Shown in pieces: positions 17,517-25,008 of a DNA stretch of 40,465 bases. Source of the DNA: Lachnospiraceae bacterium (lineage in GTDB: Bacteria; Bacillota; Clostridia; Lachnospirales; Lachnospiraceae); the NCBI GenBank assembly GCA_016286035.1, contig JAEERY010000031.1:1-40465 (forward strand), given 5' to 3'. How positions within the stretch are numbered: the first letter of the stretch is position 1; each line of letters begins with the position of its first letter. A program made the position numbers and the translations under genes. The notes beneath the pieces are model-generated. The model did no database searches. It was not told where the DNA came from and saw nothing but the letters and a program-made list of their open reading frames with translations.

Positions 17517-18908
17517 ATGGACTATACAAGTATTCTGGAACAATACACCTGTAAAGCATGTGTATTATCTGTGGAAACATATGACGACGGATCATACGGC
17601 GATATACGTGTCGTAACAGGCAATAAGCTCTTCAAGGATGACATTGAGGATCTGACCAAACAGCCTTTTGTCGACAACACGCCTTATTACCTCAGTTTAC
17701 CCAAGGACCTAAACTTTGAAGATTTTATTTACAGAAGCGCTGTTTTGCATCAGCCACTTCACACCTACGTAAGTCTGTATCAGATGAATCTGTGGATAGA
17801 GATGTATCTTTTACCGCTTACATCAGACAAAGAGAATATCAGATACTGTCTCTATTCGTATATTGTCACACCCAAAGCCGACGAGAACAGTATGTCTGAT
17901 CTGGCACCCGATACATCATCACAGGTACTGGCTGCCTGTATCAAGCTAAGGGGAAGTGATGATTTTCTGACTGCCATAAAAGATGTCACTGCGGATATCA
18001 GAGAGATCTGTGATGCTCAAAGATGTACGATACTTACCATTGACCATGATAATGAGATCTGTACTATTTTGGGTGATGCTTTTAGCTCGGACGCTCCTAC
18101 ATTTACAGCGGATGACAATGCCAGAAGAGAATTCTACCAAATGGTTGTAACCTGGGAGGAATGCCTGGCCGGAAGCACATGTCTTATCATTAAAAATGAG
18201 CAGGATATGGAAGTTCTGAAAGAAAGAAATCTATTATGGCATGATTCACTGAAAGAGAATCACGCTGAAAGCCTGGTCATATTTCCACTTAAGTATAACG
18301 GATCTTTACTGGGCTATATCTGGGCTGTCAACTTTGATGTAAAACACACGGTAAAGATAAAAGAAACTCTTGAACTTACCACATTTTTTATCGGTACGGA
18401 GATCGCCAACTATCAAATTTTGAAAAAGCTTGAGAAACTGAGCACGATCGATCTTTTGACAGGTGTTCTTAACAGAAATTCAATGAACAATCGTGTGACA
18501 CAGTTTGGAAGCAATGAAGATGAAGACATAAAAACTCTGGGCATTCTTTTTGCCGATCTTAACGGATTAAAAATGATAAATGACAGGAGCGGACATATTG
18601 AGGGAGACCGTTTTCTTAAGAAAGCCGCAGCCATACTTCGTCAGGTGTTTGTAGATGATGAGATCTATCGTGCCGGCGGCGATGAATTTATGGTTTTGGT
18701 AATCAACAATACTCTTGAAGAATTCGATGATAAGATACGCAGGTTAAGCGAGATATTAAAAGCTCAGACCGATATCAGTTTCGCATTCGGATGCAGCTTC
18801 GAGGATGAAAACATTGATATAAGAAAACTGCTCCACAAAGCTGATGAAGATATGTATGAGGACAAAAAAGAATATTATGCAAGACATCCCGAATTAAAAT
18901 ACAGATAG
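17517..18908 (+). CDS. Sensor-GAF-GGDEF diguanylate cyclase, paralogue of the upstream gene
   Basis: 463 residues. It shares with the preceding protein the N-terminal domain (YGDIRVVTGNK against YGDIRIVSANK), the GAF domain and the exact linker IKETLELTTFF, then diverges after the GGDEF start. The cyclase domain has STIDLLTGVLNRN, FADLNGLKMINDRSGH and an intact AGGDEF near residue 386; there is no EAL domain. The expected activity is c-di-GMP synthesis. The ATG at 17517 is chosen because GAGGAG precedes it and its N-terminus aligns with the paralogue. It starts 10 bases behind the phosphodiesterase, so both are on one transcript. Likely origin is a tandem duplication followed by loss of EAL here, or loss of GGDEF function upstream. 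Confidence 0.9.
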   Translation: MDYTSILEQYTCKACVLSVETYDDGSYGDIRVVTGNKLFKDDIEDLTKQPFVDNTPYYLSLPKDLNFEDFIYRSAVLHQPLHTYVSLYQMNLWIEMYLLPLTSDKENIRYCLYSYIVTPKADENSMSDLAPDTSSQVLAACIKLRGSDDFLTAIKDVTADIREICDAQRCTILTIDHDNEICTILGDAFSSDAPTFTADDNARREFYQMVVTWEECLAGSTCLIIKNEQDMEVLKERNLLWHDSLKENHAESLVIFPLKYNGSLLGYIWAVNFDVKHTVKIKETLELTTFFIGTEIANYQILKKLEKLSTIDLLTGVLNRNSMNNRVTQFGSNEDEDIKTLGILFADLNGLKMINDRSGHIEGDRFLKKAAAILRQVFVDDEIYRAGGDEFMVLVINNTLEEFDDKIRRLSEILKAQTDISFAFGCSFEDENIDIRKLLHKADEDMYEDKKEYYARHPELKYR

Positions 18909-18926
18909 CCTAAAAGCTAACGCAAT

Positions 18927-18973
18927 AAACCTCCTTTGCAGGCAGTTAAGATCCGATCCGCCAAGGAGGTTTT
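18927..18973. terminator. Bidirectional terminator between convergent units
   Basis: A 10-bp perfect inverted repeat, AAACCTCCTT (18927-18936) and AAGGAGGTTT (18963-18972), encloses 26 bases with a further GGC/GCC pair. It is flanked by T-rich and A-rich ends and lies between the plus-strand cyclase and the minus-strand pyridoxamine-oxidase-like gene. The long loop makes it less typical than the other terminators here. Confidence 0.6.
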
Positions 18974-19008
18974 CATATGTAAACAATTTTAAAGCCACTT
19001 GTGATGTT

Positions 19009-19437
19009 TTACTGGTCGATATCAAAACTCTCAGTTTTCAGATCACAGTAATATCTTCCGCAGGCTGCCCTGAATCTTAAAACACAATAATCCGGATCTG
19101 TTACACCTTCCTTATAAAACATGGTGTCTCCCTTTTTCCAGATCATGTTTTTTGAATCCTGATCTGTCAGGACCTCCATCCTGCCTTTTAACATAACTCC
19201 TTCATATCTGATCAGTCCTTTATGATAAAAATAGATACAGGCATTTGGATTTTCCATGTACTGTTTTACTCTCATAGATGAGGTGTTTGTTGAAAAATAA
19301 AACTCTTTAAGCCCCACCCTCTTTCTGGGACTTAACATTGCTTTTACATTGGGATAGTTCTCCTCATCTATCGAACAGATAAAACTGACCTTTTGCTTAT
19401 CTATGAATTCTTCTATCTTCCTTTGATCCATAAACAT
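19009..19437 (-). CDS. Pyridoxamine 5'-phosphate oxidase-family flavin-binding protein
   Basis: About 142 residues with the split-barrel FMN-binding fold of the general-stress/PNPOx-like family: FICSIDEENYPNVKAM near 20, FYFSTNTSSMRVKQYMENPNAC near 50-70, and EGVMLKGRMEVL near 82. True PNPOx enzymes are longer, so the substrate is unknown; flavin or F420/heme binding is typical of the family. The start is uncertain among a TTG (19440), an ATG (19437) and an ATG (19431), with only a weak GCGAG upstream. It is the last gene of the ABC-LytTR operon, 20 bases behind the DUF3021-like gene. Confidence 0.82.
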   Translation of the reverse strand: MFMDQRKIEEFIDKQKVSFICSIDEENYPNVKAMLSPRKRVGLKEFYFSTNTSSMRVKQYMENPNACIYFYHKGLIRYEGVMLKGRMEVLTDQDSKNMIWKKGDTMFYKEGVTDPDYCVLRFRAACGRYYCDLKTESFDIDQ

Positions 19438-19457
19438 CAAATCTCGCTTTCATATAA

Positions 19458-19931
19458 TCATGATGCTCTCTGATTGTATTTTTCCAGAGCTTTCTGCATT
19501 CGTTTATTCTCTGTATTTTCTCTAAGTCTTATCACCAGGATGCTGATACCCATACTTATCAGATAACATATGATAAACCCGCTCCAGGACATAAGACTGT
19601 TGACCGGAAACCATTCGAAAACAAATATCATAGTAATGATGACCACAAGCACTGTGACAAGAAATAAGATGTTGCGTGCGATGATGCTCATGTTTTTTAT
19701 CAGTATGTCGGTAAGGAACACATTCTGTAAAACAGTTATTATAACAGCTAAAAGCAGCAGTTCCGATAAGGTTGCGAGCGACAGCCCCTTCCTTCCCAGT
19801 ATGAACAGTGAAGAAAATCCCTCCGGGATATCCCCTACCAGTATGCTGAATATCATAAATATGGTGACCATTATCCCATATGTTGCAAAAGTCTGTCTTA
19901 TAAATCCAAATATACTTTTTTTCTCTTCCAT
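19458..19931 (-). CDS. DUF3021-family four-helix membrane protein
   Basis: 157 residues with four hydrophobic helices (about 16-34, 55-75, 84-104, 115-134) and a charged C-terminal tail (RLRENTENKRMQKALEKYN). Length, topology and position directly behind a LytTR regulator match the DUF3021 family, whose members are thought to modulate the linked LytTR protein; the molecular function is not established. The ATG overlaps the LytTR stop in TAATG, so the two are translationally coupled. I assign the family from topology and context, not from an alignment. Confidence 0.72.
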   Translation of the reverse strand: MEEKKSIFGFIRQTFATYGIMVTIFMIFSILVGDIPEGFSSLFILGRKGLSLATLSELLLLAVIITVLQNVFLTDILIKNMSIIARNILFLVTVLVVIITMIFVFEWFPVNSLMSWSGFIICYLISMGISILVIRLRENTENKRMQKALEKYNQRAS

Positions 19932-20371
19932 TATTTCAACCCCAGCTTTCTGCGAAGTTCATCCGAGTACATTCGTGATACCAGGATCTGTTCTCCGTTT
20001 TTCAAGGTCACTCTTATCTTTCTGTTGATCTCAGCCTTTAAACTCTTTATCATTTTAAGGTTCACGATCCCCTGCTTGCTGATACGCAGGAAATCATGTT
20101 CCAAGAGTTCCTGTTCTATCTCATAGAGCTTAAGCTGTGACTCATACATATCATCCTGAGTATAAACAAAGGTCTTTCTGTCAATCGCTTCTATGTACAG
20201 TATCTTATCCGTTTCGATAAGAAACGTCTCATCATTTTTCGTTACGGCGATCTGCATATTCAGCATTCTCATCATCGCGACCATCTTCTCTATATCCTGA
20301 GTCAGCCTAGGTGCATGGATCACAACGCCCGTATCTGTATACTTTTCATCTATATCTATCTCAACTTTCAT
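19931..20371 (-). CDS. LytTR-family transcriptional regulator
   Basis: 146 residues. The C-terminal LytTR DNA-binding domain spans about 45-146: TDKILYIEAIDRKTFVYTQ, the LEHDFLRISKQGIVNLKMI helix-strand unit, and ILVSRMYSDELRRKLG. There is no receiver domain; the first 40 residues resemble the short N-terminus of stand-alone LytTR proteins paired with DUF3021. Its ATG follows the permease TAG with no gap. A direct repeat with 21-bp spacing in front of the operon (21979-22008) is the likely binding site, which suggests self-regulation of the exporter. The signal is unknown, possibly a membrane stress sensed by the DUF3021 partner. Confidence 0.88.
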   Translation of the reverse strand: MKVEIDIDEKYTDTGVVIHAPRLTQDIEKMVAMMRMLNMQIAVTKNDETFLIETDKILYIEAIDRKTFVYTQDDMYESQLKLYEIEQELLEHDFLRISKQGIVNLKMIKSLKAEINRKIRVTLKNGEQILVSRMYSDELRRKLGLK

Positions 20372-21058
20372 CTATTCGAGTCCTTTTTTTCTAAAGATGA
20401 GGAAGAATAACATTATAGCCAGTGTTATATTAACAATTACTATTATACCACCCTGAAGCGTTAAGCCGTCAAATGACATATCATCCAGTATCATCCTTAT
20501 CTGCTGCGTGTAAAAAATCTTTGCGATCTTTTTGATGCTCTCATTAAACAGTGCCAGCATAGGAAGAAATGAAAGGATCATGAATACAGTCATATACAGA
20601 GAGGTCGCCACCATCTGGTTCTTCGAATATATACCGATACATGCACCTATGACTACTGATATGGCAAATCCGACTCCCATGACAAACAGATAAAATAATA
20701 CATCTTTACCCTTATAAGCCGTTGACATCACTACTGCTCCGCACATGCAGATCGTCCATACATATATCCCGATTCCCGTAAGATACTGCCATGGTTTTAC
20801 ATCTGACATCATAAGCACCCTTAAGGTATTCTTTTCTTTTTCCTCTGATATAATGGCTGCACACGATGTAAGCGGTGCCATTCCCATGAACATGATCGAA
20901 AACAGCTTAGTGAAGAACAGCTCAGGCATATCTTTAATATCGATCGCATTTTCCATGATAAGAGTCAGAACGGGAAATATCGCAAACTGCATAAAAACCG
21001 CCCTGTTCTTTAATGTGTCCTTGATTTCTTTTTTTATGATTATCAGTACGTTTTTCAT
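20372..21058 (-). CDS. ABC-2 type transporter permease
   Basis: 228 residues with about six membrane helices in the ABC-2 export pattern. There is an amphipathic N-terminus (MKNVLIIIKKEIKDTLKNRA), then the SEEKEKNTLRVLMMSDVKPWQYL coupling segment near 70-92 that is characteristic of this family. It forms the membrane half of an exporter with the ATPase encoded three bases upstream. The substrate cannot be read from sequence; drug, peptide or lipid export is usual for such small LytTR-linked systems. Confidence 0.88.
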   Translation of the reverse strand: MKNVLIIIKKEIKDTLKNRAVFMQFAIFPVLTLIMENAIDIKDMPELFFTKLFSIMFMGMAPLTSCAAIISEEKEKNTLRVLMMSDVKPWQYLTGIGIYVWTICMCGAVVMSTAYKGKDVLFYLFVMGVGFAISVVIGACIGIYSKNQMVATSLYMTVFMILSFLPMLALFNESIKKIAKIFYTQQIRMILDDMSFDGLTLQGGIIVIVNITLAIMLFFLIFRKKGLE

Positions 21059-21061
21059 CTT

Positions 21062-21904
21062 TTAATCCTCCAGTTTTCTTCCTGTGAGTTCAAGAAATAC
21101 TGTCTCCAGATTCGGTTCCGATGAATGTATCGTCTCTATCATTCCCTCGTCCATCAGTCTGCAGATCTTCTCAGCGCTGTTTCTGTCATGTGCAAACTCC
21201 AAGTCATTTCCCGATACAAGATGGATGAGTATCTTTTTTTGATGATTGTATCTTCTGCATATATCTTTCGGAGAACCGCTGTCTACGATTACGCCTTCAT
21301 TTAAAAGAGCTACCTCATCACACAGTGTGGAAGCCTCCTCCATGTTATGAGTTGTTAAAAAGATCGTACTGCCGCTTTTCTTCTTATCAAGTATGATCCT
21401 GTGAATAAGTTTTTGCGTCATGGGATCAAGTCCTGTTGTGGGTTCATCCAGAAACAGGATCTTGGGAGTATTTAAAAAAGCCCTGGCAAGCTGAAGTCTT
21501 ACCCTCATTCCCTTTGAGAGATTTGATGCCGGTTTGTTCACAGCATCCTCAAGGCCCACAAGAGCCAAAGTCTCCCTGATACGGCTTTTGGGTATGTCGT
21601 ATATATCAGCAAATATCTTTAAGTTATCTGCGCAGGACAGTCTCTCATAAACACCGAACTGATCCATCATTATACCTATCTCTTTTCTGTCGTTCCCGTT
21701 TAATTCCGATACGGCTTTATTAAGAATATATGCTTCCCCTTTTTCATAATCCAACTGACCCGTAAGTATTTTTATAAGTGTTGTCTTTCCCGCTCCCGAC
21801 GGTCCTAAGAGTCCGAATATCTTCCCGTCGTCTATGTCAAAGCTTATCCCCTTTAAGACTTCTTTTTCGTTATAGCTTTTATGGATATCTTTGCATCTGA
21901 TCAT
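21062..21904 (-). CDS. ABC transporter ATP-binding protein
   Basis: 280 residues. Walker A GPSGAGKT at 34-41, Q-loop region MMDQFGVYERLS near 88, a signature written LSKGM rather than LSGGQ near 133, Walker B ILFLDEP near 155, and the switch His in LTTHNMEE near 185. The C-terminal extension (about 215-280) is typical of ABC-2 exporter ATPases. AAAGGAGC precedes the ATG. It is the first gene of a five-gene operon: ATPase, permease, LytTR, DUF3021-like, PNPOx-like. Confidence 0.92.
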   Translation of the reverse strand: MIRCKDIHKSYNEKEVLKGISFDIDDGKIFGLLGPSGAGKTTLIKILTGQLDYEKGEAYILNKAVSELNGNDRKEIGIMMDQFGVYERLSCADNLKIFADIYDIPKSRIRETLALVGLEDAVNKPASNLSKGMRVRLQLARAFLNTPKILFLDEPTTGLDPMTQKLIHRIILDKKKSGSTIFLTTHNMEEASTLCDEVALLNEGVIVDSGSPKDICRRYNHQKKILIHLVSGNDLEFAHDRNSAEKICRLMDEGMIETIHSSEPNLETVFLELTGRKLED

Positions 21905-21937
21905 TTATCTAAGCTCCTTTCTTTTGTCTATGAACCA

Positions 21938-21966
21938 AAACTATCAGAAAAGAATCCGGCCATCAA
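21938..21966 (-). promoter_or_regulatory. Promoter of the ABC-LytTR operon
   Basis: TTGATG (21961-21966) and TAGTTT (21938-21943) are 17 bases apart on the minus strand. The -10 match is weak, as expected for an activated promoter, and a LytTR-type direct repeat ends 12 bases upstream of the -35. Confidence 0.45.
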
Positions 21967-21978
21967 TACATGCATACG

Positions 21979-22008
21979 TATGTTGCCAAAAGTAAAACTT
22001 AAGTTGCC
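21979..22008. promoter_or_regulatory. Candidate LytTR operator, direct repeat
   Basis: TATGTTGCC (21979-21987) and TAAGTTGCC (22000-22008) are identical at eight of nine positions and start exactly 21 bp apart, that is, two helix turns. LytTR proteins bind 9-bp direct repeats with a GTT core separated by about 12 bp, as here. The site is directly upstream of the operon that encodes a LytTR regulator. Confidence 0.6.
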
Positions 22009-22075
22009 GTATCAGGTAAATATAGCGCCACTGACCTTCCGATATACAGGCCTTAAGCAGATGTGTTGCAATCTG

Positions 22076-22114
22076 TAAAAAAAGGATGACCCCCTGTAGT
22101 ACAGGAAGTCATCC
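22076..22114 (-). terminator. Terminator of the PadR-flavodoxin operon
   Basis: On the minus strand GGATGAC and GTCATCC enclose an inner CCTGT-ACT-ACAGG hairpin, followed by a run of T. It ends the flavodoxin transcript and separates it from the ABC-LytTR promoter. Together with that promoter region it fills the 281-base gap between the two operons. Confidence 0.9.
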
Positions 22115-22185
22115 ATACGGTCGGTTCACTCTATTTATTCTTTTTGATCCCAATTCTCCGGATGTCCCGGGATGATCAGGATAGG

Positions 22186-22680
22186 TCACTGTAACAGTTC
22201 AACTTTGTCACAGAATTCTTTTATCATATTTTCATTTTCACTTTTGGGTCTGTCCTTTGGGTCTATAAGAACAAGCGTCGCATCAAGCTTATCCCTGTTA
22301 AGCATATCATTTAATCTTTTAAAAGCCTTATCGGCTCCCGAACCCGACTGACATGCAAACGCTGCGATCTTCTTCTCTTTAAGCGATTCAAGATTATCAT
22401 TAACAAATGTCCTTATGGGAGGTGTGATATTACCGGCCCATACAGGAAATCCTATAATGATACAGTCATACTTTTTTGCGTCAAATTCATATAGTCTTAA
22501 AGGAGGCATCTCTCCCATGACAGCACTCTTTCCGCCCCATATGAACTTCTTTGCCCCTTTATCGGGATAACTCTTTACCGGTTCTATTCTAAGCACATCA
22601 GCCCCTGTAAGCTCTGCGATCTTTTCCGATACCATCTCACAGTTTCCGTTCAGTGAATAATATATGACCACACTCTTCAT
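22186..22680 (-). CDS. Flavodoxin-family protein
   Basis: 164 residues. The FMN phosphate loop YYSLNGNCEMVSEKIA (about 7-22) and the IIGFPVWAGNITPPIRTFV segment near 75-95 mark a flavodoxin-like electron carrier or flavin reductase; a third loop, FACQSGSGADKAFKRL, lies near 110. Cytoplasmic. I chose the ATG at 22678-22680: GGGAGGA precedes it and the fold begins MKSVVIYYS. It starts two bases behind the stop of the ferredoxin-type membrane protein, so they probably exchange electrons (inference). Confidence 0.88.
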   Translation of the reverse strand: MKSVVIYYSLNGNCEMVSEKIAELTGADVLRIEPVKSYPDKGAKKFIWGGKSAVMGEMPPLRLYEFDAKKYDCIIIGFPVWAGNITPPIRTFVNDNLESLKEKKIAAFACQSGSGADKAFKRLNDMLNRDKLDATLVLIDPKDRPKSENENMIKEFCDKVELLQ

Positions 22681-22682
22681 CT

Positions 22683-23414
22683 TTAATCCTCCCATCTAAA
22701 AGCATACTCCAAAACCTTCTTTGGGCACTCATCAACACATGCTCCGCACTGTATGCATTCACTGCATTTATGATTCTTCTCTTCTTCAACCATCTGTTTA
22801 ACATCAAGTCCCATAGGACATGCCTTATTGCATCTTTTGCATCCTATGCACAGATCTTTATTCGCCCTGATATGAAGCTGCGGTATCTTAAACTTCCTTC
22901 CTATGCCGCTGCCTATCATCATGAAAGGAGCCATCCAGCATATATAGTGACAGGATGCCCTTTTTCCGTGAATCAGACAAGGGATCACAAGCAAAAACAC
23001 CACTCCGTAATAGATCATATAGTTACTTATTTCCGATACTGAGATGCCATGATCGGTCATATAAAAAGGATTGACTCTGACATCGTTTTTTCCAAGAATG
23101 AAGGTAACTGTAACTCCTGTTATCCAAACTGCCCAGATAACAAGTTTGATCCTGTCTCTTTTTTGCTGTTTTGCACTCTTATCATTACAAAGTGCCATGC
23201 ACTCCTGTATTCCCCCGGCGGGACAAAGATATCCGCACCATACGCGGCCGAAAAAAACAGAAAAGACAAGCATGGCGATAAATACAATAAAGCTTCCGTT
23301 TATTATATGTTCGCTCGCAGCCTGTATTATAAGGTATGGTGAGAAATACCATATAGTCACAGGGAAGATTATGAATGAGATGATTAACATTGTCTTTCTT
23401 ACTTTTTGTCTCAC
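22683..23414 (-). CDS. NapH/YccM-type membrane 4Fe-4S protein
   Basis: 243 residues. Membrane helices lie near 8-28, 38-56, 90-108 and 130-146. CGYLCPAGGIQE near 60 and CHYICWMAPF near 154 are the paired membrane-edge motifs of NapH-like proteins, and two ferredoxin clusters follow (CIGCKRCNKACP near 188, CSECIQCGACVDECP near 218). It probably moves electrons at the membrane. The start is GTG at 23412-23414, two bases behind the PadR stop, with GGAG 10 bases before it. It is coupled to the downstream flavodoxin. The electron donor and acceptor are not encoded nearby. Confidence 0.88.
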   Translation of the reverse strand: MRQKVRKTMLIISFIIFPVTIWYFSPYLIIQAASEHIINGSFIVFIAMLVFSVFFGRVWCGYLCPAGGIQECMALCNDKSAKQQKRDRIKLVIWAVWITGVTVTFILGKNDVRVNPFYMTDHGISVSEISNYMIYYGVVFLLVIPCLIHGKRASCHYICWMAPFMMIGSGIGRKFKIPQLHIRANKDLCIGCKRCNKACPMGLDVKQMVEEEKNHKCSECIQCGACVDECPKKVLEYAFRWED

Positions 23415-23416
23415 TA

Positions 23417-23962
23417 TTATATCACTCCGTTTTTGAGTATCTTCTTTGCTTTAATGCACCATTTAAGATATGCCTCGTATGTCTCGACTCCAAACGACGC
23501 TGTCAGATAATAATAAAGATGATCGGCATTTTCCGTATGTTCCTTTAAATTCTCGCAATAACCCTTAAGCAGTTTAAGATCTCCTTTTATTTTCTGTTCA
23601 AACAGTTCTATGTTTGTAATACTGACCGACTTATCCAAAGCTCCCCCGAAAAAAAGTTTCAAAAGCGTCTCATATCTTAACTCGTTCGCCGCCTGTTCAT
23701 CCTGTAACCACTGTTTTAAGATTTTAAGACCTTTATCAGAGATCCTGTAGGTCATCTTCTCTCGCACGTTATCGGATGTACCTGTCTTTTTTACAAGATC
23801 GGCCTCCTCCATATCCTTTAAAGCCGGATATATATTTCCGAAACTGCCCTTCCAGAAAAAACTGATCATCGAATCAATACGCTTCTTGATATCGTATCCG
23901 CTGAGATCCTCGTGGCTCAGCAAACCGAGTATCACCATATCTATCTTCTTTTCTCTTGCCAT
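23417..23962 (-). CDS. PadR-family transcriptional regulator
   Basis: 181 residues. An N-terminal winged helix (DMVILGLLSHEDLSGYDIKKR, GNIYPALKDMEEADLVKK, YRISDKGLKILKQWL; residues about 5-90) is followed by the helical Vir-type dimerisation domain. I chose the ATG at 23960-23962 because GAGAAAGG precedes it and the family starts here; an upstream ATG at 24073 lies across the promoter. It is the first gene of an operon with the 4Fe-4S and flavodoxin genes, and it probably represses itself through the palindromes that overlap its promoter. Confidence 0.92.
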   Translation of the reverse strand: MAREKKIDMVILGLLSHEDLSGYDIKKRIDSMISFFWKGSFGNIYPALKDMEEADLVKKTGTSDNVREKMTYRISDKGLKILKQWLQDEQAANELRYETLLKLFFGGALDKSVSITNIELFEQKIKGDLKLLKGYCENLKEHTENADHLYYYLTASFGVETYEAYLKWCIKAKKILKNGVI

Positions 23963-23974
23963 TTTCCTTTCTCC

Positions 23975-24007
23975 TATATATCTGTTTGATATATCATTTT
24001 GATATAT
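23975..24007. promoter_or_regulatory. Tandem palindromic operator, probably for PadR
   Basis: Two abutting inverted repeats share a half site: ATATATC-TGTTT-GATATAT (23976-23994) and ATATATCA-TTT-TGATATAT (23989-24007). They lie from the -10 to just before the padR ribosome site, the expected place for a repressor. Confidence 0.7.
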
Positions 24008-24034
24008 AGTAGCATTTATTTTTTTATATGTCAA
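24006..24034 (-). promoter_or_regulatory. Promoter of the PadR operon
   Basis: A perfect TTGACA (24029-24034) is followed after 17 bases by TACTAT (24006-24011) on the minus strand. The -10 touches the palindromic operator, consistent with repression. Confidence 0.75.
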
Positions 24035-24040
24035 CACATA

Positions 24041-24070
24041 ATAAAACGGAGGACCCCTCCTCCGTTTTAT
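24041..24070. terminator. Terminator of the TetR-amidase-hydrolase operon
   Basis: A 13-bp perfect stem, ATAAAACGGAGGA and TCCTCCGTTTTAT, with a four-base CCCC loop and A/T flanks. It lies behind the serine hydrolase gene and just before the PadR promoter, and it is symmetrical enough to act in both directions. Confidence 0.9.
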
Positions 24071-24104
24071 CATTTTCTCTTATTCCGCAGACTCATCGAA
24101 CACA

Positions 24105-24989
24105 TCATATTCCTAGGATGTTCTTTTCCATACTTTCCAAGAGTTCATGCGAATCATCCCTTATATCGGATAAATATGTTATGATAAGTTTTCTTTTGGG
24201 AAGTATGTAGCATTTCTGCTTCCATTTTCCGTTAAGTGAAAATCCGTCTCTGTACTTCCATATATAATATCCGTAGCCTCCCTCCCTGTTCATCTGCAGC
24301 ACACCGGTAGCTCTGGATACGTATTCTTGTGATACTATCCTCTCACCCTCATAAACTCCACCGTTATAGAGTAAAAGGCCTATCTTGCTTAGATCATTTA
24401 CCGTCATCTCCATGCCTGATGCTCCGTAAAAATATCCTTCGGGAGATCTTGTATATCCCGCATCAGAAATGGAAAGAGGTTTAAGTAATCTGTCTTTAAT
24501 AAACTCCCAAAGATCCATATTAAGAGCTTCACTTAATGCGACGCCTACCAGATATGCCGGGATATTACTGTAATCAAAAGATGTTTCATCCGCTCTTATA
24601 TCAATACAGTTAAGAGAAAACCTGATAAAATCATCCCCCTCCGCTCTGAAAGGAAACCCCGGTACGGACATTGTCATTAACCTGTGAAGCGTGATGTCTT
24701 CAAATCGTTGCTTCTGTTCTTTTGACATCCCGCTAACATAACGCTCAGGTATATAGTACAGGATATCCTTATTAACATCTATCTTATTATCATCGATCGC
24801 TATGCCTGCTGCCACTGACAGAATCGACTTTGTTACCGAATATATCTGATGTCTGTTATCTTTGGTATCTCCGAAACTTAAGCTTAACTTACCGTCTTCA
24901 TAAACCTCGCATCCAAACACGTTCCAGTTATTCTCAACTATTTCTTTGGTAAAGTTCGCAAATCCCTCGCTGATATTTAATGCTCCCAT
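24105..24989 (-). CDS. Serine hydrolase, beta-lactamase/class C-like family
   Basis: 294 residues with the penicillin-binding-like fold. The catalytic SxxK is SVTK at 51-54 and the second motif YSN is near 140. The third motif (KTG or HTG) is not recognisable, with GKWKQ in that region, so classical beta-lactamase activity is unlikely. There is no signal peptide, suggesting a cytoplasmic esterase or peptidase. It is the last gene of the TetR operon, 19 bases behind the amidase-family gene, and ends at a strong terminator. Confidence 0.82.
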   Translation of the reverse strand: MGALNISEGFANFTKEIVENNWNVFGCEVYEDGKLSLSFGDTKDNRHQIYSVTKSILSVAAGIAIDDNKIDVNKDILYYIPERYVSGMSKEQKQRFEDITLHRLMTMSVPGFPFRAEGDDFIRFSLNCIDIRADETSFDYSNIPAYLVGVALSEALNMDLWEFIKDRLLKPLSISDAGYTRSPEGYFYGASGMEMTVNDLSKIGLLLYNGGVYEGERIVSQEYVSRATGVLQMNREGGYGYYIWKYRDGFSLNGKWKQKCYILPKRKLIITYLSDIRDDSHELLESMEKNILGI

Positions 24990-25008
24990 ATGCTAATCTC
25001 CTTTAGTG

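Noticed and set aside
18963-18982. AAGGAGG followed by ATG and an immediate TAA, a possible start-stop leader
   Set aside because: The SD-like bases are the 3' arm of the terminator inverted repeat between convergent genes; no gene follows on that strand.
24105-24989. Beta-lactamase resistance gene
   Set aside because: SxxK and YSN are present, but the KTG/HTG motif and any signal peptide are missing, so it is better called a serine hydrolase.
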